From the NCBI GenBank assembly GCA_019114645.1, contig DXFC01000282.1, positions 1-23,488 of the forward strand: a stretch of 23,488 nt of DNA. Direction: 5' to 3'. The DNA comes from Candidatus Halomonas stercoripullorum (lineage in GTDB: Bacteria > Pseudomonadota > Gammaproteobacteria > Pseudomonadales > Halomonadaceae). A program made the translations under genes and the position numbers. The notes under the pieces were generated by a model. That model made no database searches and had not been told where the DNA came from. It saw only the letters and a list, made by a program, of their open reading frames with translations. Position 1 is the first letter of the stretch. Each line of letters begins with the position of its first letter. This document shows positions 1 through 7,042 of this stretch, piece after piece.

Positions 1-1
1 T

Positions 2-388
2 ACCCTGTTCCAGAGCGCCTACATGGCGGAGGTGATTCGCGGCGGACTGCAGGCAATTCCGCGGGGCCAGGAGGAGGCCGCTGCGGCGCTGGGCATGAGC
101 TACTGGAGACGAATGGGGCTGGTCGTGCTGCCTCAGGCGCTGAAGATGATGATTCCCGGTATCGTCAACACCTTCATTTCACTGTTCAAGGACACCACTC
201 TGGTCATGATCATCGGGCTGTTTGACCTGCTTGGGATCGTCCAGGCAGCGTTGTCGGACTCCCGCTGGCTGGGCTTTGCCCTGGAGGGGTATGTTTTCGC
301 CGCCTTTGTGTTCTGGCTGTTCTGTTTCAGCATGTCACGCTACAGCCAGTATCTTGAGCGCAAACTGCATACCGGCCACAAGAAATAG
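2..388 (+). CDS. aapM: General L-amino acid ABC transporter permease AapM, C-terminal part
   Basis: The reading frame is open from base 2, so the gene begins before the window and only its last 128 residues are visible. It is an inner-membrane permease subunit of a polar amino acid ABC importer. The EAA cytoplasmic loop that docks on the ATPase is visible (GQEEAAAALG, followed downstream by LPQALK), and two hydrophobic segments follow, with the family-typical SLFKDTTLVMIIGLFDLLG stretch. That wording, with the very Aap-like ATPase 11 bases downstream, supports AapM over the related GltK/HisM permeases. Its partners AapJ (binding protein) and AapQ should lie upstream, outside the window. The substrate range is inferred from the family. 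Confidence 0.88.
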   Translation, partial: TLFQSAYMAEVIRGGLQAIPRGQEEAAAALGMSYWRRMGLVVLPQALKMMIPGIVNTFISLFKDTTLVMIIGLFDLLGIVQAALSDSRWLGFALEGYVFAAFVFWLFCFSMSRYSQYLERKLHTGHKK

Positions 389-399
389 GAATAAAGACA

Positions 400-1167
400 A
401 TGAACGAACAGGCAACCAAGGCCGGCAACGAGGCGGCGATGGTCGAGATGCGTGGCGTCAACAAATGGTATGGCGACTTCCATGTGCTGCGCGATATCGA
501 TCTGGAAGTGAAGCGCGGCGAGCGAATCGTTATCTGCGGCCCTTCAGGTTCGGGCAAATCGACGTTGATTCGCTGCATCAACCATCTTGAAGAGCACCAG
601 GCGGGCGAGATCGTGGTGGGGGGCGTGCCGCTGACGCAGGATGTCAAACGCATCGAGCAGGTGCGACGCAGCGTAGGTATGGTATTCCAGCACTTCAATC
701 TCTTTCCTCACCTCACGGTGCTGGAGAACTGCTGTCTTTCGCCCATTTGGGTAAAGAAAAAGTCGCGTCGCGAAGCCGAGGCGCAGGCGATGCGCTATCT
801 GGAGCGGGTGCAGATCGCCGAACAGGCGCACAAGTATCCGGGGCAGCTCTCCGGCGGCCAGCAACAGCGCGTGGCTATCGCCCGTTCGCTATGCATGCAT
901 CCCGAGGTGATGCTGTTCGACGAGCCGACCTCGGCGCTTGATCCCGAAATGATCAAGGAGGTGCTCGATGTCATGATCGAGCTGGCCCATGAAGGCATGA
1001 CCATGCTGTGCGTGACGCATGAGATGGGCTTTGCGAAGACCGTTGCCGATCGGGTGATTTTCATGGACCAGGGCCAGATCATCGAGGAAAACGCACCGGA
1101 GCCGTTTTTCAACAATCCGCAGTCGGAGCGTACCCGGTTATTCCTTAGTCAGATTCTGCATCGCTAA
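400..1167 (+). CDS. aapP: General L-amino acid ABC transporter ATP-binding protein AapP
   Basis: Cytoplasmic ATPase that powers the amino acid importer whose permease is encoded just upstream. At 255 residues it has full family length. Walker A is GPSGSGKST at residues 47-55, the Q-loop glutamine is near 97, the signature LSGGQ is at 150-154, Walker B VMLFDE at 170-175 and the H-loop histidine is at 207. The motif NKWYGDFHVLRDIDLEV near the N-terminus and the C-terminal FLSQIL are typical of AapP. The start at 400 follows an AGGAATAAAG Shine-Dalgarno region directly after the aapM stop, so the two genes are co-transcribed. It is the last gene of its operon: the next gene converges on it with a one-base gap. 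Confidence 0.95.
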   Translation: MNEQATKAGNEAAMVEMRGVNKWYGDFHVLRDIDLEVKRGERIVICGPSGSGKSTLIRCINHLEEHQAGEIVVGGVPLTQDVKRIEQVRRSVGMVFQHFNLFPHLTVLENCCLSPIWVKKKSRREAEAQAMRYLERVQIAEQAHKYPGQLSGGQQQRVAIARSLCMHPEVMLFDEPTSALDPEMIKEVLDVMIELAHEGMTMLCVTHEMGFAKTVADRVIFMDQGQIIEENAPEPFFNNPQSERTRLFLSQILHR

Positions 1168-1168
1168 G

Positions 1169-1759
1169 CTAGCCCAGTAACGTGATCGAGGCCGGCAGCA
1201 GCGATTCGCGCTGCCGGTGCTCGCTCAGCAAACGCCCCTCAAGAGCGGTCAGCATGATCTGCAGTGGGTCGCCGTGACTCACCAGCAGTACGGTTTCGCC
1301 GCTCAGCGCGCTTTCCAGGGAAGCGACTACACCCTGCATGCGAGCGGCCACGCTGGCGACGCTCTCTACCCCGTACTCTCGATGCTCCGGGTCGCGCTCG
1401 TCATGCCGCCAGGCATCGTGGTAATGCTGATCAGACTCTCCTTCGAGAGCGCCAAAGTGGCGCTCGCGCAAGCGGGACTCGGGTTGTAGCTCAAGGCCAA
1501 AGCGAGCGGCCACCCGCTGGGCGGTTTCGGTGGTGCGCAAAAAGTCGGAGTGCAGGATATGCGTAGGTGTCGGCCATTGCCAGCGGGCCAAGAGATCTTT
1601 AAGCTGCGCCTCGCCCTGCTCGGAAAGCCCATAGGCGGCGAGACCCCGTTCGGGGCTACTGATGATCAGCCGCTGGGCATTGGCCTGGCTATGACCATGG
1701 CGCATCAGCAAGTAGCGATTCTTATATCGCTGAGGAACATCGATAAATGGGTTTGACAT
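1169..1759 (-). CDS. Histidine phosphatase family protein (phosphoglycerate mutase-like)
   Basis: A 196-residue member of the histidine phosphatase superfamily, branch 1. The phospho-acceptor motif RHG is at residues 20-22 (H21), a conserved arginine follows in HSDFLRTTETA near residue 75, the acid FGALEG supplies E106, and the second catalytic histidine lies in SHGDPLQ (H162). The small-molecule or protein substrate cannot be told from sequence; such proteins include phosphatases of sugar phosphates, cobalamin intermediates and phosphoproteins. The gene is transcribed toward aapP with a one-base gap and divergently from phnD. Its Shine-Dalgarno sequence is poor. The TGACA-N6-TGTCA inverted repeat at 1754-1769 covers its start codon. 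Family assignment is firm, function open. Confidence 0.85.
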   Translation of the reverse strand: MSNPFIDVPQRYKNRYLLMRHGHSQANAQRLIISSPERGLAAYGLSEQGEAQLKDLLARWQWPTPTHILHSDFLRTTETAQRVAARFGLELQPESRLRERHFGALEGESDQHYHDAWRHDERDPEHREYGVESVASVAARMQGVVASLESALSGETVLLVSHGDPLQIMLTALEGRLLSEHRQRESLLPASITLLG

Positions 1760-1782
1760 CTGATTGTCACACTACCTAGATT
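1753..1782 (+). promoter_or_regulatory. Candidate sigma-70 promoter for phnD, with an overlapping inverted repeat
   Basis: A perfect TTGACA -35 hexamer at 1753-1758 is followed, 18 bases later, by TAGATT at 1777-1782. It would start transcription near 1789, leaving a leader of about 140 nt before phnD. The -35 is part of the inverted repeat TGACA-N6-TGTCA (1754-1769), which could be an operator shared with the divergent phosphatase gene. A second possible -10, GATAAT, lies at 1789-1794. Confidence 0.4.
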
Positions 1783-1799
1783 AGAGCAGATAATTTCGG

Positions 1800-1817
1800 A
1801 TGCGAGCATTATGACAG
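1800..1817 (-). promoter_or_regulatory. Candidate PhoB binding site (Pho box)
   Basis: Read on the minus strand the 18 bases are CTGTCATAATGCTCGCAT. Against the usual Pho box (two 7-base CTGTCAT units, 11 bases apart) the first unit is perfect and the second matches 5 of 7; I count 14 of 18 positions agreeing. It lies in the divergent region between the phosphatase and phnD, which suits a phosphorus-scavenging transporter. The orientation points toward the phosphatase gene, not phnD, which lowers confidence that it drives phnD. Confidence 0.4.
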
Positions 1818-1931
1818 CACTCATGTTCGCATTCGAGCAGCATGGCGCCAGCTTCCGGCACTCCCCCGAGTTTCGTCGTTACGTTCTGTTCAGTGACGCC
1901 CATGATGACCGAGATAGAGAGAGACATACCA

Positions 1932-2933
1932 ATGACAACCAAGCCACACCGCCGCTTCCCTTTGACTGCTACCGCTCTTGCCACCTCGCTGCTGCCGCTG
2001 GCGTTGCTGGTCTCCGCTCAGGCCCAGGCCGACTGCCCGCGGGGTGATCTGGATGCGATTTTCTGCGATGAGAATGGCGACATGGTGGCCGACCGGCCTG
2101 CCGATGAATCTGAATGGGCCAATCCCGATACACTGATCTTTGCCTATACGCCGGTAGAGGACCCGGCCATCTACGCCGATATCTGGCAGCCTTTCATCGA
2201 TCACCTGGAAGAGGTGACCGAGCGTGACGTGCGCTTCTTCGCCGTGCAGTCCAACTCGGCCCAGGTCGAGGCGATGCGCAGCGGCCGTTTGCATATCGCC
2301 GGTTTCTCCACCGGACCGACACCATTCGCGGTCAACCTCGCCGGGGCGGTGCCTTTTGCGCTGATGGGCTCCGATGACGGCCAGTTCGGCTATACCCTGC
2401 AGGTCTTTACCCACGCCGACTCGGACATCGAGGAGATGGACGACTTGCGCGGCAAGCGTGTGGCCCACACTTCGCCGACCTCCAACTCCGGCAACCTGGC
2501 ACCCCGGGCCCTGTTCCCCAGGCTAGGCATCATTCCGGAAGAGGACTACGAAGTGGTTTACTCAGGCAGCCACGACCAGTCAATGTTGGGTGTCGTGGCG
2601 CGTGATTATGATGCCGCGCCGGTGGCCTCTGAAGTGATCGAGCGCATGGCCGCACGCGGTCTTTACGATGAGGAAGAGGTGCGCCTGATTTACGAATCGG
2701 ACCGCTTCCCCACCACCTCCTACAACTATGCCCACAATTTGCATCCGGACCTGGTCGAGAAGATTGAGGAGGCCTTCTTTACGTTCGACTTCACCGGCAC
2801 GGAGCTTGGTGAAGAGTTTGAGGGTGTCGAGAAGTTCATTCCCATCAACTATCAAGAGCATTGGGAAGTGATCCGCACCATTCAGGCAGCCAATAATGTG
2901 AGCTATACCCGCGAAGGACTGGAGCAGGAATAA
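1932..2933 (+). CDS. phnD: Phosphonate/phosphite-type ABC transporter periplasmic binding protein
   Basis: Periplasmic solute-binding protein of the PhnD/PtxB family, which captures phosphonates, phosphite or related oxyanions for the PhnCE transporter. The predicted 333-residue protein begins with a clear signal peptide (basic MTTKPHRRF, hydrophobic stretch, AQAQA cleavage region before DCPRGD). Family hallmarks are the opening strand TLIFAYTPVEDPAIYADIWQ, the AMRSGRLHIAGFSTGP segment and the SPTSNSGNLAPR stretch that binds the oxyanion in relatives. I chose the ATG at 1932 because it gives a normal signal peptide; the frame is open further upstream to 1842. It heads an apparent four-gene transport operon, but a strong hairpin separates it from phnC. 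The exact ligand is not deducible, and no C-P lyase genes are nearby. Confidence 0.85.
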   Translation: MTTKPHRRFPLTATALATSLLPLALLVSAQAQADCPRGDLDAIFCDENGDMVADRPADESEWANPDTLIFAYTPVEDPAIYADIWQPFIDHLEEVTERDVRFFAVQSNSAQVEAMRSGRLHIAGFSTGPTPFAVNLAGAVPFALMGSDDGQFGYTLQVFTHADSDIEEMDDLRGKRVAHTSPTSNSGNLAPRALFPRLGIIPEEDYEVVYSGSHDQSMLGVVARDYDAAPVASEVIERMAARGLYDEEEVRLIYESDRFPTTSYNYAHNLHPDLVEKIEEAFFTFDFTGTELGEEFEGVEKFIPINYQEHWEVIRTIQAANNVSYTREGLEQE

Positions 2934-2966
2934 CCACCTGTTCTGTCATGCCTTTGGCAAAATACC

Positions 2967-2988
2967 GGGCCCCGTTTCCACGGGGCCC
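2967..2988 (+). terminator. Hairpin between phnD and phnC (terminator or processing site)
   Basis: A perfect 8-bp stem, GGGCCCCG pairing with CGGGGCCC around a 6-base loop, is followed by TTCTGT. The T-run is weak, so it is more likely a partial terminator or an mRNA 3'-end stabiliser. That would give more binding protein than ATPase and permease, a common arrangement in binding-protein-dependent importers. Confidence 0.55.
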
Positions 2989-3015
2989 TTCTGTCCATGC
3001 TGCGTGAGGTGGTGA

Positions 3016-3822
3016 ATGCTGGAAATATCGAAACTGGTCAAGCGCTACGGGCGTGACGAGCCAGTGCTGAAGGAGCTGGATCTGACGGTGGAGGGCAGCA
3101 GCGTGGTCTCCATCGTTGGTGCCTCGGGTGCGGGAAAGAGCACCATGCTGCGCTGTATCAACCGGTTGGTGGAGCCCACGTCAGGCTCGATCAAGCTTAA
3201 TGGTACCGAGCTGGTCAACCTCAAGGGGCGCGAGCTGCGCCATGCCCGGCGCAAGATCGGCATGGTATTTCAAGGCTTCAACCTGATTGACCGCCTCACC
3301 GTGATGGAAAACGTGTTGTCGGGGCGCTTGGGTTACGTCAATTTGTACCAGGCGTACGCACGGCGCTTTCCACAGGCGGATATTGAGCGGGCTTTCCAAT
3401 TGATGGAGCGGGTCGGCATTGCCCACTATGCCAACAAACGTGCCGATGAACTTTCCGGAGGTGAACGGCAGCGTGTCGGTGTGGTACGGGCCTTGATGCA
3501 GGAGCCGGAAATCCTGCTGGCCGACGAGCCTACTGCCTCGCTTGATCCGCGTACTTCCGAACAGATCATGATGCTGCTGCAGAGTCTGGCTCAAGAGCTG
3601 TCGCTGCCGGTACTCATCAATATTCACAACGTGGCGCAGGCCAAGACCTACACCGAGCGAATCGTCGGCTTGCGTCACGGCAAGATGATTTTTGATGGTG
3701 CGCCGGCCGACTTCAACAAGGACGCACTGGATGCCATTTATGGCGGAATCGAGTCGCCGGATGACGAAGCCGCTTTCGAGCCGGGCCGGCAGGAGCATGG
3801 GGTGAGCCATGATGCGACCTGA
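3016..3822 (+). CDS. phnC: Phosphonate-type ABC transporter ATP-binding protein
   Basis: Cytoplasmic ATPase of 268 residues that energises the phosphonate-family importer. Walker A is GASGAGKST at residues 35-43, Q-loop near 86, signature LSGGE at 146-150, Walker B ILLADE at 166-171 and the switch histidine at 204. The region around FQGFNLIDRLTVMENVLSGRLG is characteristic of PhnC and separates it from amino acid ATPases such as the AapP encoded earlier in the window. The start at 3016 has a GAGGTGGTGA ribosome site. Its 3' end overlaps the first permease gene by 14 bases, indicating translational coupling. The C-terminal tail of about 30 residues after the nucleotide-binding domain shows no recognisable motif. 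Confidence 0.93.
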   Translation: MLEISKLVKRYGRDEPVLKELDLTVEGSSVVSIVGASGAGKSTMLRCINRLVEPTSGSIKLNGTELVNLKGRELRHARRKIGMVFQGFNLIDRLTVMENVLSGRLGYVNLYQAYARRFPQADIERAFQLMERVGIAHYANKRADELSGGERQRVGVVRALMQEPEILLADEPTASLDPRTSEQIMMLLQSLAQELSLPVLINIHNVAQAKTYTERIVGLRHGKMIFDGAPADFNKDALDAIYGGIESPDDEAAFEPGRQEHGVSHDAT

Positions 3823-4618
3823 TGCCGGTACGACACCGCGTACCTGGCGCAAGCCCCCCTTCATTGCCAACCCCCTGCTGCGCTACGGGTTGTGGCTGGC
3901 GGTGATTGTCTACCTGGTCTGGGCCTTCGGCTCACTGTCGTTCAACTGGGAGCGGATTGCCGAGGGTCTGCCCCGGGCAGCGCGCATCTTCGGGGGTGGT
4001 TTTCCGCCCAGCTTCGAGCGCTGGGGGCTGCTTGCCACCGGTTTCAAAGAGAGCTTCCAGATCGCCATTCTGGCCACCTTGCTGGGGGTTGCCCTATCGA
4101 TTCCCTTTGCCGTGATGGCGGCCAAGAATGTCGCGCCCAAGCCGGTTTACTTGCTGGGTCGCGCGGTGATCATTGTTTCGCGTAGCTTCCATCCGGTGAT
4201 CGTGGCCATTCTCTTCGTTGCCGCGGTGGGCTTTGGCCCCCTGGCCGGAATTTTGACCCTGACACTTTACTCCATTGGCTTCGTTGGCAAGCTGCTGGCT
4301 GAAGAGATCGAGGAGATCGACTGGGGACAGGTCGAAGCGATGAGAGCCGCTGGAGCGGGTTACTTCGCTACGCTGCTGTATGCCGTGTTTCCCCAGATCC
4401 TGCCGCGCCAGGTGGGGCTCTCCATGTATCAGCTCGACAGCAACCTGCGTGCTTCGGCGGTGGTCGGCATCGTTGGCGCGGGAGGCATCGGTGGCACCTT
4501 GATGAACGCGTTTGGCCGCTATGACTACGATTTTGCCTTTGCCATTCTGCTGATGATCATCGTGGTGATTCTGATCAGTGAGGGCATCAGTGGCTGGGTG
4601 AGGAAAAAAATATGGTAG
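3809..4618 (+). CDS. phnE: Phosphonate-type ABC transporter permease, first copy
   Basis: Inner-membrane permease of 269 residues with about six hydrophobic segments. The EAA docking loop reads EAMRAAGAGYFATLLYAVFP at roughly residues 175-194, and the C-terminal GIVGAGGIGGTL motif is typical of PhnE. It starts inside the end of phnC and itself overlaps the second permease gene by 7 bases, so phnC, phnE1 and phnE2 should be translated as a coupled unit. Two different PhnE proteins next to each other suggest a heterodimeric transmembrane channel, a known arrangement for PhnCDE-type systems. An alternative ATG lies three bases downstream at 3812. Substrate is inferred only from family. Confidence 0.92.
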   Translation: MMRPDAGTTPRTWRKPPFIANPLLRYGLWLAVIVYLVWAFGSLSFNWERIAEGLPRAARIFGGGFPPSFERWGLLATGFKESFQIAILATLLGVALSIPFAVMAAKNVAPKPVYLLGRAVIIVSRSFHPVIVAILFVAAVGFGPLAGILTLTLYSIGFVGKLLAEEIEEIDWGQVEAMRAAGAGYFATLLYAVFPQILPRQVGLSMYQLDSNLRASAVVGIVGAGGIGGTLMNAFGRYDYDFAFAILLMIIVVILISEGISGWVRKKIW

Positions 4619-5421
4619 ATCAAGCTTCACTGCTCACTGAACGCGTGTGGCAGCGTTACGACCGTAAGCAGCAACTGATTCGCTATGCCGTGCTGCTGGT
4701 CACCGCGATGGTGGTTTACTGGGCGGTGCGCGACATTGATATCTTCTGGCCCTGGGTGTGGGATGCGCCGAACCAGATCTCCAGTCTTGGCGCACGCATG
4801 TGGCCGCCTGACCCCTCGCGGCTGGCGGTAATTACTAGTGCCTTATTGGAAACCGTGCACATTGCCACGCTGGCGACGGCGTTGACGATCTTCATTGCGC
4901 TGCCGGTCTCTTATATCGCCGCCCAGAACACCACCCCCAACCGGGCTTGCCTGTGGTTGGGGCGTTTCATTCTGGTGGCCAGCCGTTCGGTGAACACGAT
5001 TATCTGGGCCTTGCTGTTCGTGGCAGTCTTTGGCCCCGGAGTGCTGGCGGGGATACTCGCCATTGTGTGCCGTTCGGTCGGGTTCATCGGCAAGCTGATG
5101 GGAGAAGCGATCGAGGAGATTGATCGGCGCCCGGTGGAGGCCATGGAAGCGACAGGTGCCTCCAAGGCTAAAGTGATTCTCTATGCCATCGTGCCGCAAG
5201 TGATGCCGGCCTTCTTTGCCATCGTCATTCTGCGCTGGGATATCAACATCCGTGAATCAACGGTATTGGGCCTGGTGGGTGCCGGTGGCATCGGAGTGAT
5301 CCTGCAGGGCTCCATCGATACATTCGCCTGGCCTACCGTCGCGACCATTTTGATCGCGATCATCTTGCTGGTGCTGATCGGTGAGGCGATAACCGGCTTG
5401 CTGCGGCGCAAGGTGCTCTAG
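4612..5421 (+). CDS. phnE: Phosphonate-type ABC transporter permease, second copy
   Basis: Second inner-membrane permease, also 269 residues. It carries its own EAA loop (EAMEATGASKAKVILYAIVP) and the GLVGAGGIGVIL motif near the C-terminus, and clearly diverges from the first copy over the N-terminal third. The ATG at 4612 sits within the last codons of the first permease gene and is preceded by a GAGGAAAA ribosome site. It is the last gene of the operon: a long perfect hairpin follows 37 bases after its stop. It most likely pairs with the upstream PhnE to form the channel served by the phnC ATPase. Confidence 0.92.
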   Translation: MVDQASLLTERVWQRYDRKQQLIRYAVLLVTAMVVYWAVRDIDIFWPWVWDAPNQISSLGARMWPPDPSRLAVITSALLETVHIATLATALTIFIALPVSYIAAQNTTPNRACLWLGRFILVASRSVNTIIWALLFVAVFGPGVLAGILAIVCRSVGFIGKLMGEAIEEIDRRPVEAMEATGASKAKVILYAIVPQVMPAFFAIVILRWDINIRESTVLGLVGAGGIGVILQGSIDTFAWPTVATILIAIILLVLIGEAITGLLRRKVL

Positions 5422-5458
5422 TCTCCTCGTCCTGTTCCCGGTGCATTTGACCCCAAGA

Positions 5459-5490
5459 GTGAGCCTTGCCATGTTAATGGCAAGGCTCAC
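5459..5490 (+). terminator. Strong hairpin ending the phn transporter operon
   Basis: A 14-bp perfectly paired stem (GTGAGCCTTGCCAT with its reverse complement) closes on a four-base GTTA loop. It is followed by GTTCATTT, a modest T-rich tail. It lies between the phnE stop and the ribosome site of the next gene, so that gene probably relies on its own promoter or on read-through. The symmetrical stem could also act on the other strand, but no minus-strand gene ends here. Confidence 0.65.
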
Positions 5491-5513
5491 GTTCATTTGC
5501 ACAAGGAGAGGCT

Positions 5514-5942
5514 ATGACAACCTATATCGTGGTCGCTGATGCAGCACGGGCGCGGATATTCACCCGGGACGCGCTCCAGCTGGAAGAGCAAGAGAACCTG
5601 GTACATGGTGAAGGTCGCCTGCATGAAGGTGATCTGGTTACTGGCGAAACAGGCGCCGTGGACGAGTCGGCCGCCAATTCCCAGCGTGCCAGCCGTGGTG
5701 ATAGTGTGGCGCTGGATCACGAAGCGGATATCTTTGCCAAGCAGGTCACGGAAAAACTTTACCAGGCGCGGGTTGATAACCGCATGGACAAGCTGATCCT
5801 GGTGGCGCCACCATGCTTTCTGGGGGTATTGCGCGACAAGCTTGATGCACCTACGCGCAAGCTGGTGATACACAGCCTGGACAAGGATTTATCCAAAGCC
5901 TCCCTCGATGACATTCAGCAAGCCGTCAGGGATCTGCGTTAG
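5514..5942 (+). CDS. Host attachment protein family (baeRF-like)
   Basis: A 142-residue cytoplasmic protein of the family annotated as required for attachment to host cells. The N-terminus TYIVVADAARARIFTRD and the mid-region DKLILVAPPCFLGVLRDKL are the two hallmarks. The fold is related to a domain of archaeal/eukaryotic release factor eRF1 (bacterial eRF1 family), so the historic name, from Agrobacterium, probably misdescribes the role; a ribosome-linked function has been proposed for the wider family. A clean ACAAGGAGAGG ribosome site precedes the ATG. It stands alone between the phn terminator and the convergent finR gene. The insert DESAANSQRASRGDSVAL between residues 45 and 70 is polar and probably flexible. 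Family confident, function unknown. Confidence 0.8.
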   Translation: MTTYIVVADAARARIFTRDALQLEEQENLVHGEGRLHEGDLVTGETGAVDESAANSQRASRGDSVALDHEADIFAKQVTEKLYQARVDNRMDKLILVAPPCFLGVLRDKLDAPTRKLVIHSLDKDLSKASLDDIQQAVRDLR

Positions 5943-5969
5943 CTCTCCCCAGCCAGTAGTCTTGCTTGC

Positions 5970-6896
5970 TCAAGGGATCGGCGGCAGGTCAATCTCGTCG
6001 CTACGTTGTACTCCCTCGGTCATCTGGCGGCACAGGCGCAAGAACTCGCGCATGCCGGTCGCCAGATACTTGTGGCGGTGCCAGATAAAAGCGAACTGAC
6101 GGCTAAGATCGAGCTCCGGAGTGGGAATCGGTACCAGGCTGCCGCGGCGGAAAGCGTCACGCAGGGCCAGCCTAGATATACAGCCGATGCCGAGCCCCGA
6201 CTCCACCGCACGCTTGATCCCTTCGGTATGCTCCAGCTCCAGCAAGGTATTGAATCTGCCCCGGCGATGCCGGGCAGCCTGCTCCAGTGTCAGACGGGTG
6301 CCGGAGCCCTGTTCGCGCATGATCCAGGCTTCACGCAGTAACCGGTCAAGCTCTACCGGACCCTGCCCGGCCAGGGGGTGGCGTGGTGAGCAGAATACCG
6401 ACAGTTCATCTTCCACCCAGGGCTGTGTGATGATGCTCTCCTCTTCGCAGTGTCCTTCGATAAGCCCCAGGTCGAGCTCGTGCTGGCGCACACGGTCAAT
6501 GATTTCCTGAGTGTTGCGCACCGCCAGCCGTATCCGGCTGCCGGGATGACGCTGCATGAAATCACTGATCAACAGCGTGCCCAGATAATTGCCGATGGTC
6601 AGGGTGGCGCCCACATCAAGCGAGCCAATGCCCTGTTGGCCACGCAACAGCTCTTCAATCTCTTCGGCGCGATCGAGTAGCGCCACGGCCTTGGGCAGCA
6701 GTTGAAAGCCCAGTGCATTGAGCCGTAGTCGCTTGCCTACGCGATCCAGCAACTGACAGCTGAACTGGCGTTCGAGCTCGGCCAGAGCCGTACTGGTGGC
6801 CGACTGCGAGAGGGCGAGCGCCTTCGCAGCGCGTGACACGTTCTCGTGCTGGGCGACGGCGACGAAAACCTCAAGCTGACGCAAGGTGAAGTGCAT
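5970..6896 (-). CDS. finR: LysR-family regulator, FinR-like activator of fpr
   Basis: A 308-residue LysR-type transcription factor. The winged helix-turn-helix occupies about residues 1-60 (LRQLEVFVAVAQHENVSRAAKALALSQ pattern) and the effector-binding domain about 90-300. The sequence SQSATSTALAELERQFSCQLLDR and the position directly divergent from a ferredoxin-NADP reductase gene match FinR of Pseudomonas, known there as the activator of fprA during oxidative stress. By analogy this protein should sense redox or sulfite-related stress and activate the neighbouring fpr; that is inference. A TGAT-N4-ATCA dyad 15 bases upstream of its start may be its own binding site. The Shine-Dalgarno region is weak. 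Confidence 0.82.
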   Translation of the reverse strand: MHFTLRQLEVFVAVAQHENVSRAAKALALSQSATSTALAELERQFSCQLLDRVGKRLRLNALGFQLLPKAVALLDRAEEIEELLRGQQGIGSLDVGATLTIGNYLGTLLISDFMQRHPGSRIRLAVRNTQEIIDRVRQHELDLGLIEGHCEEESIITQPWVEDELSVFCSPRHPLAGQGPVELDRLLREAWIMREQGSGTRLTLEQAARHRRGRFNTLLELEHTEGIKRAVESGLGIGCISRLALRDAFRRGSLVPIPTPELDLSRQFAFIWHRHKYLATGMREFLRLCRQMTEGVQRSDEIDLPPIP

Positions 6897-6910
6897 GGGA
6901 GCGACTCATG

Positions 6911-6923
6911 TTGATCTATATCA
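6911..6923. promoter_or_regulatory. Candidate FinR binding site (LysR-type T-N11-A dyad)
   Basis: The sequence TTGATCTATATCA holds the inverted repeat TGAT-N4-ATCA within a T-N11-A frame, the general LysR-type motif. Its centre is about 75 bases upstream of the predicted fpr transcription start, close to where LysR recognition sites normally lie, and about 20 bases from the finR start codon, where it could mediate autorepression. Confidence 0.35.
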
Positions 6924-6956
6924 GTAGTCTGGATAAAGGTTATCAATACAATCCAG

Positions 6957-6985
6957 TTAACAGATATACCTTGCGTTCTTATAAT
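6957..6985 (+). promoter_or_regulatory. Sigma-70 promoter of fpr
   Basis: TTAACA at 6957-6962 and a perfect TATAAT at 6980-6985 are separated by exactly 17 bases. Predicted transcription start is near 6992, giving a leader of about 50 nt that contains a small TATTCC-N5-GGAATA inverted repeat (7013-7029) just before the ribosome site. Such a good core promoter suggests substantial basal expression with FinR adding stress induction. Confidence 0.7.
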
Positions 6986-7042
6986 GCAAGCCAAGTAATC
7001 AGTCGGTCTATATATTCCTTTATGGAATAAGCAGGAGTTGGT

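Noticed and set aside
1842..1931. N-terminal extension of phnD from the ATG at 1842
   Set aside because: It would put 30 polar residues before a normal signal peptide; ATG 1932 fits secretion better.
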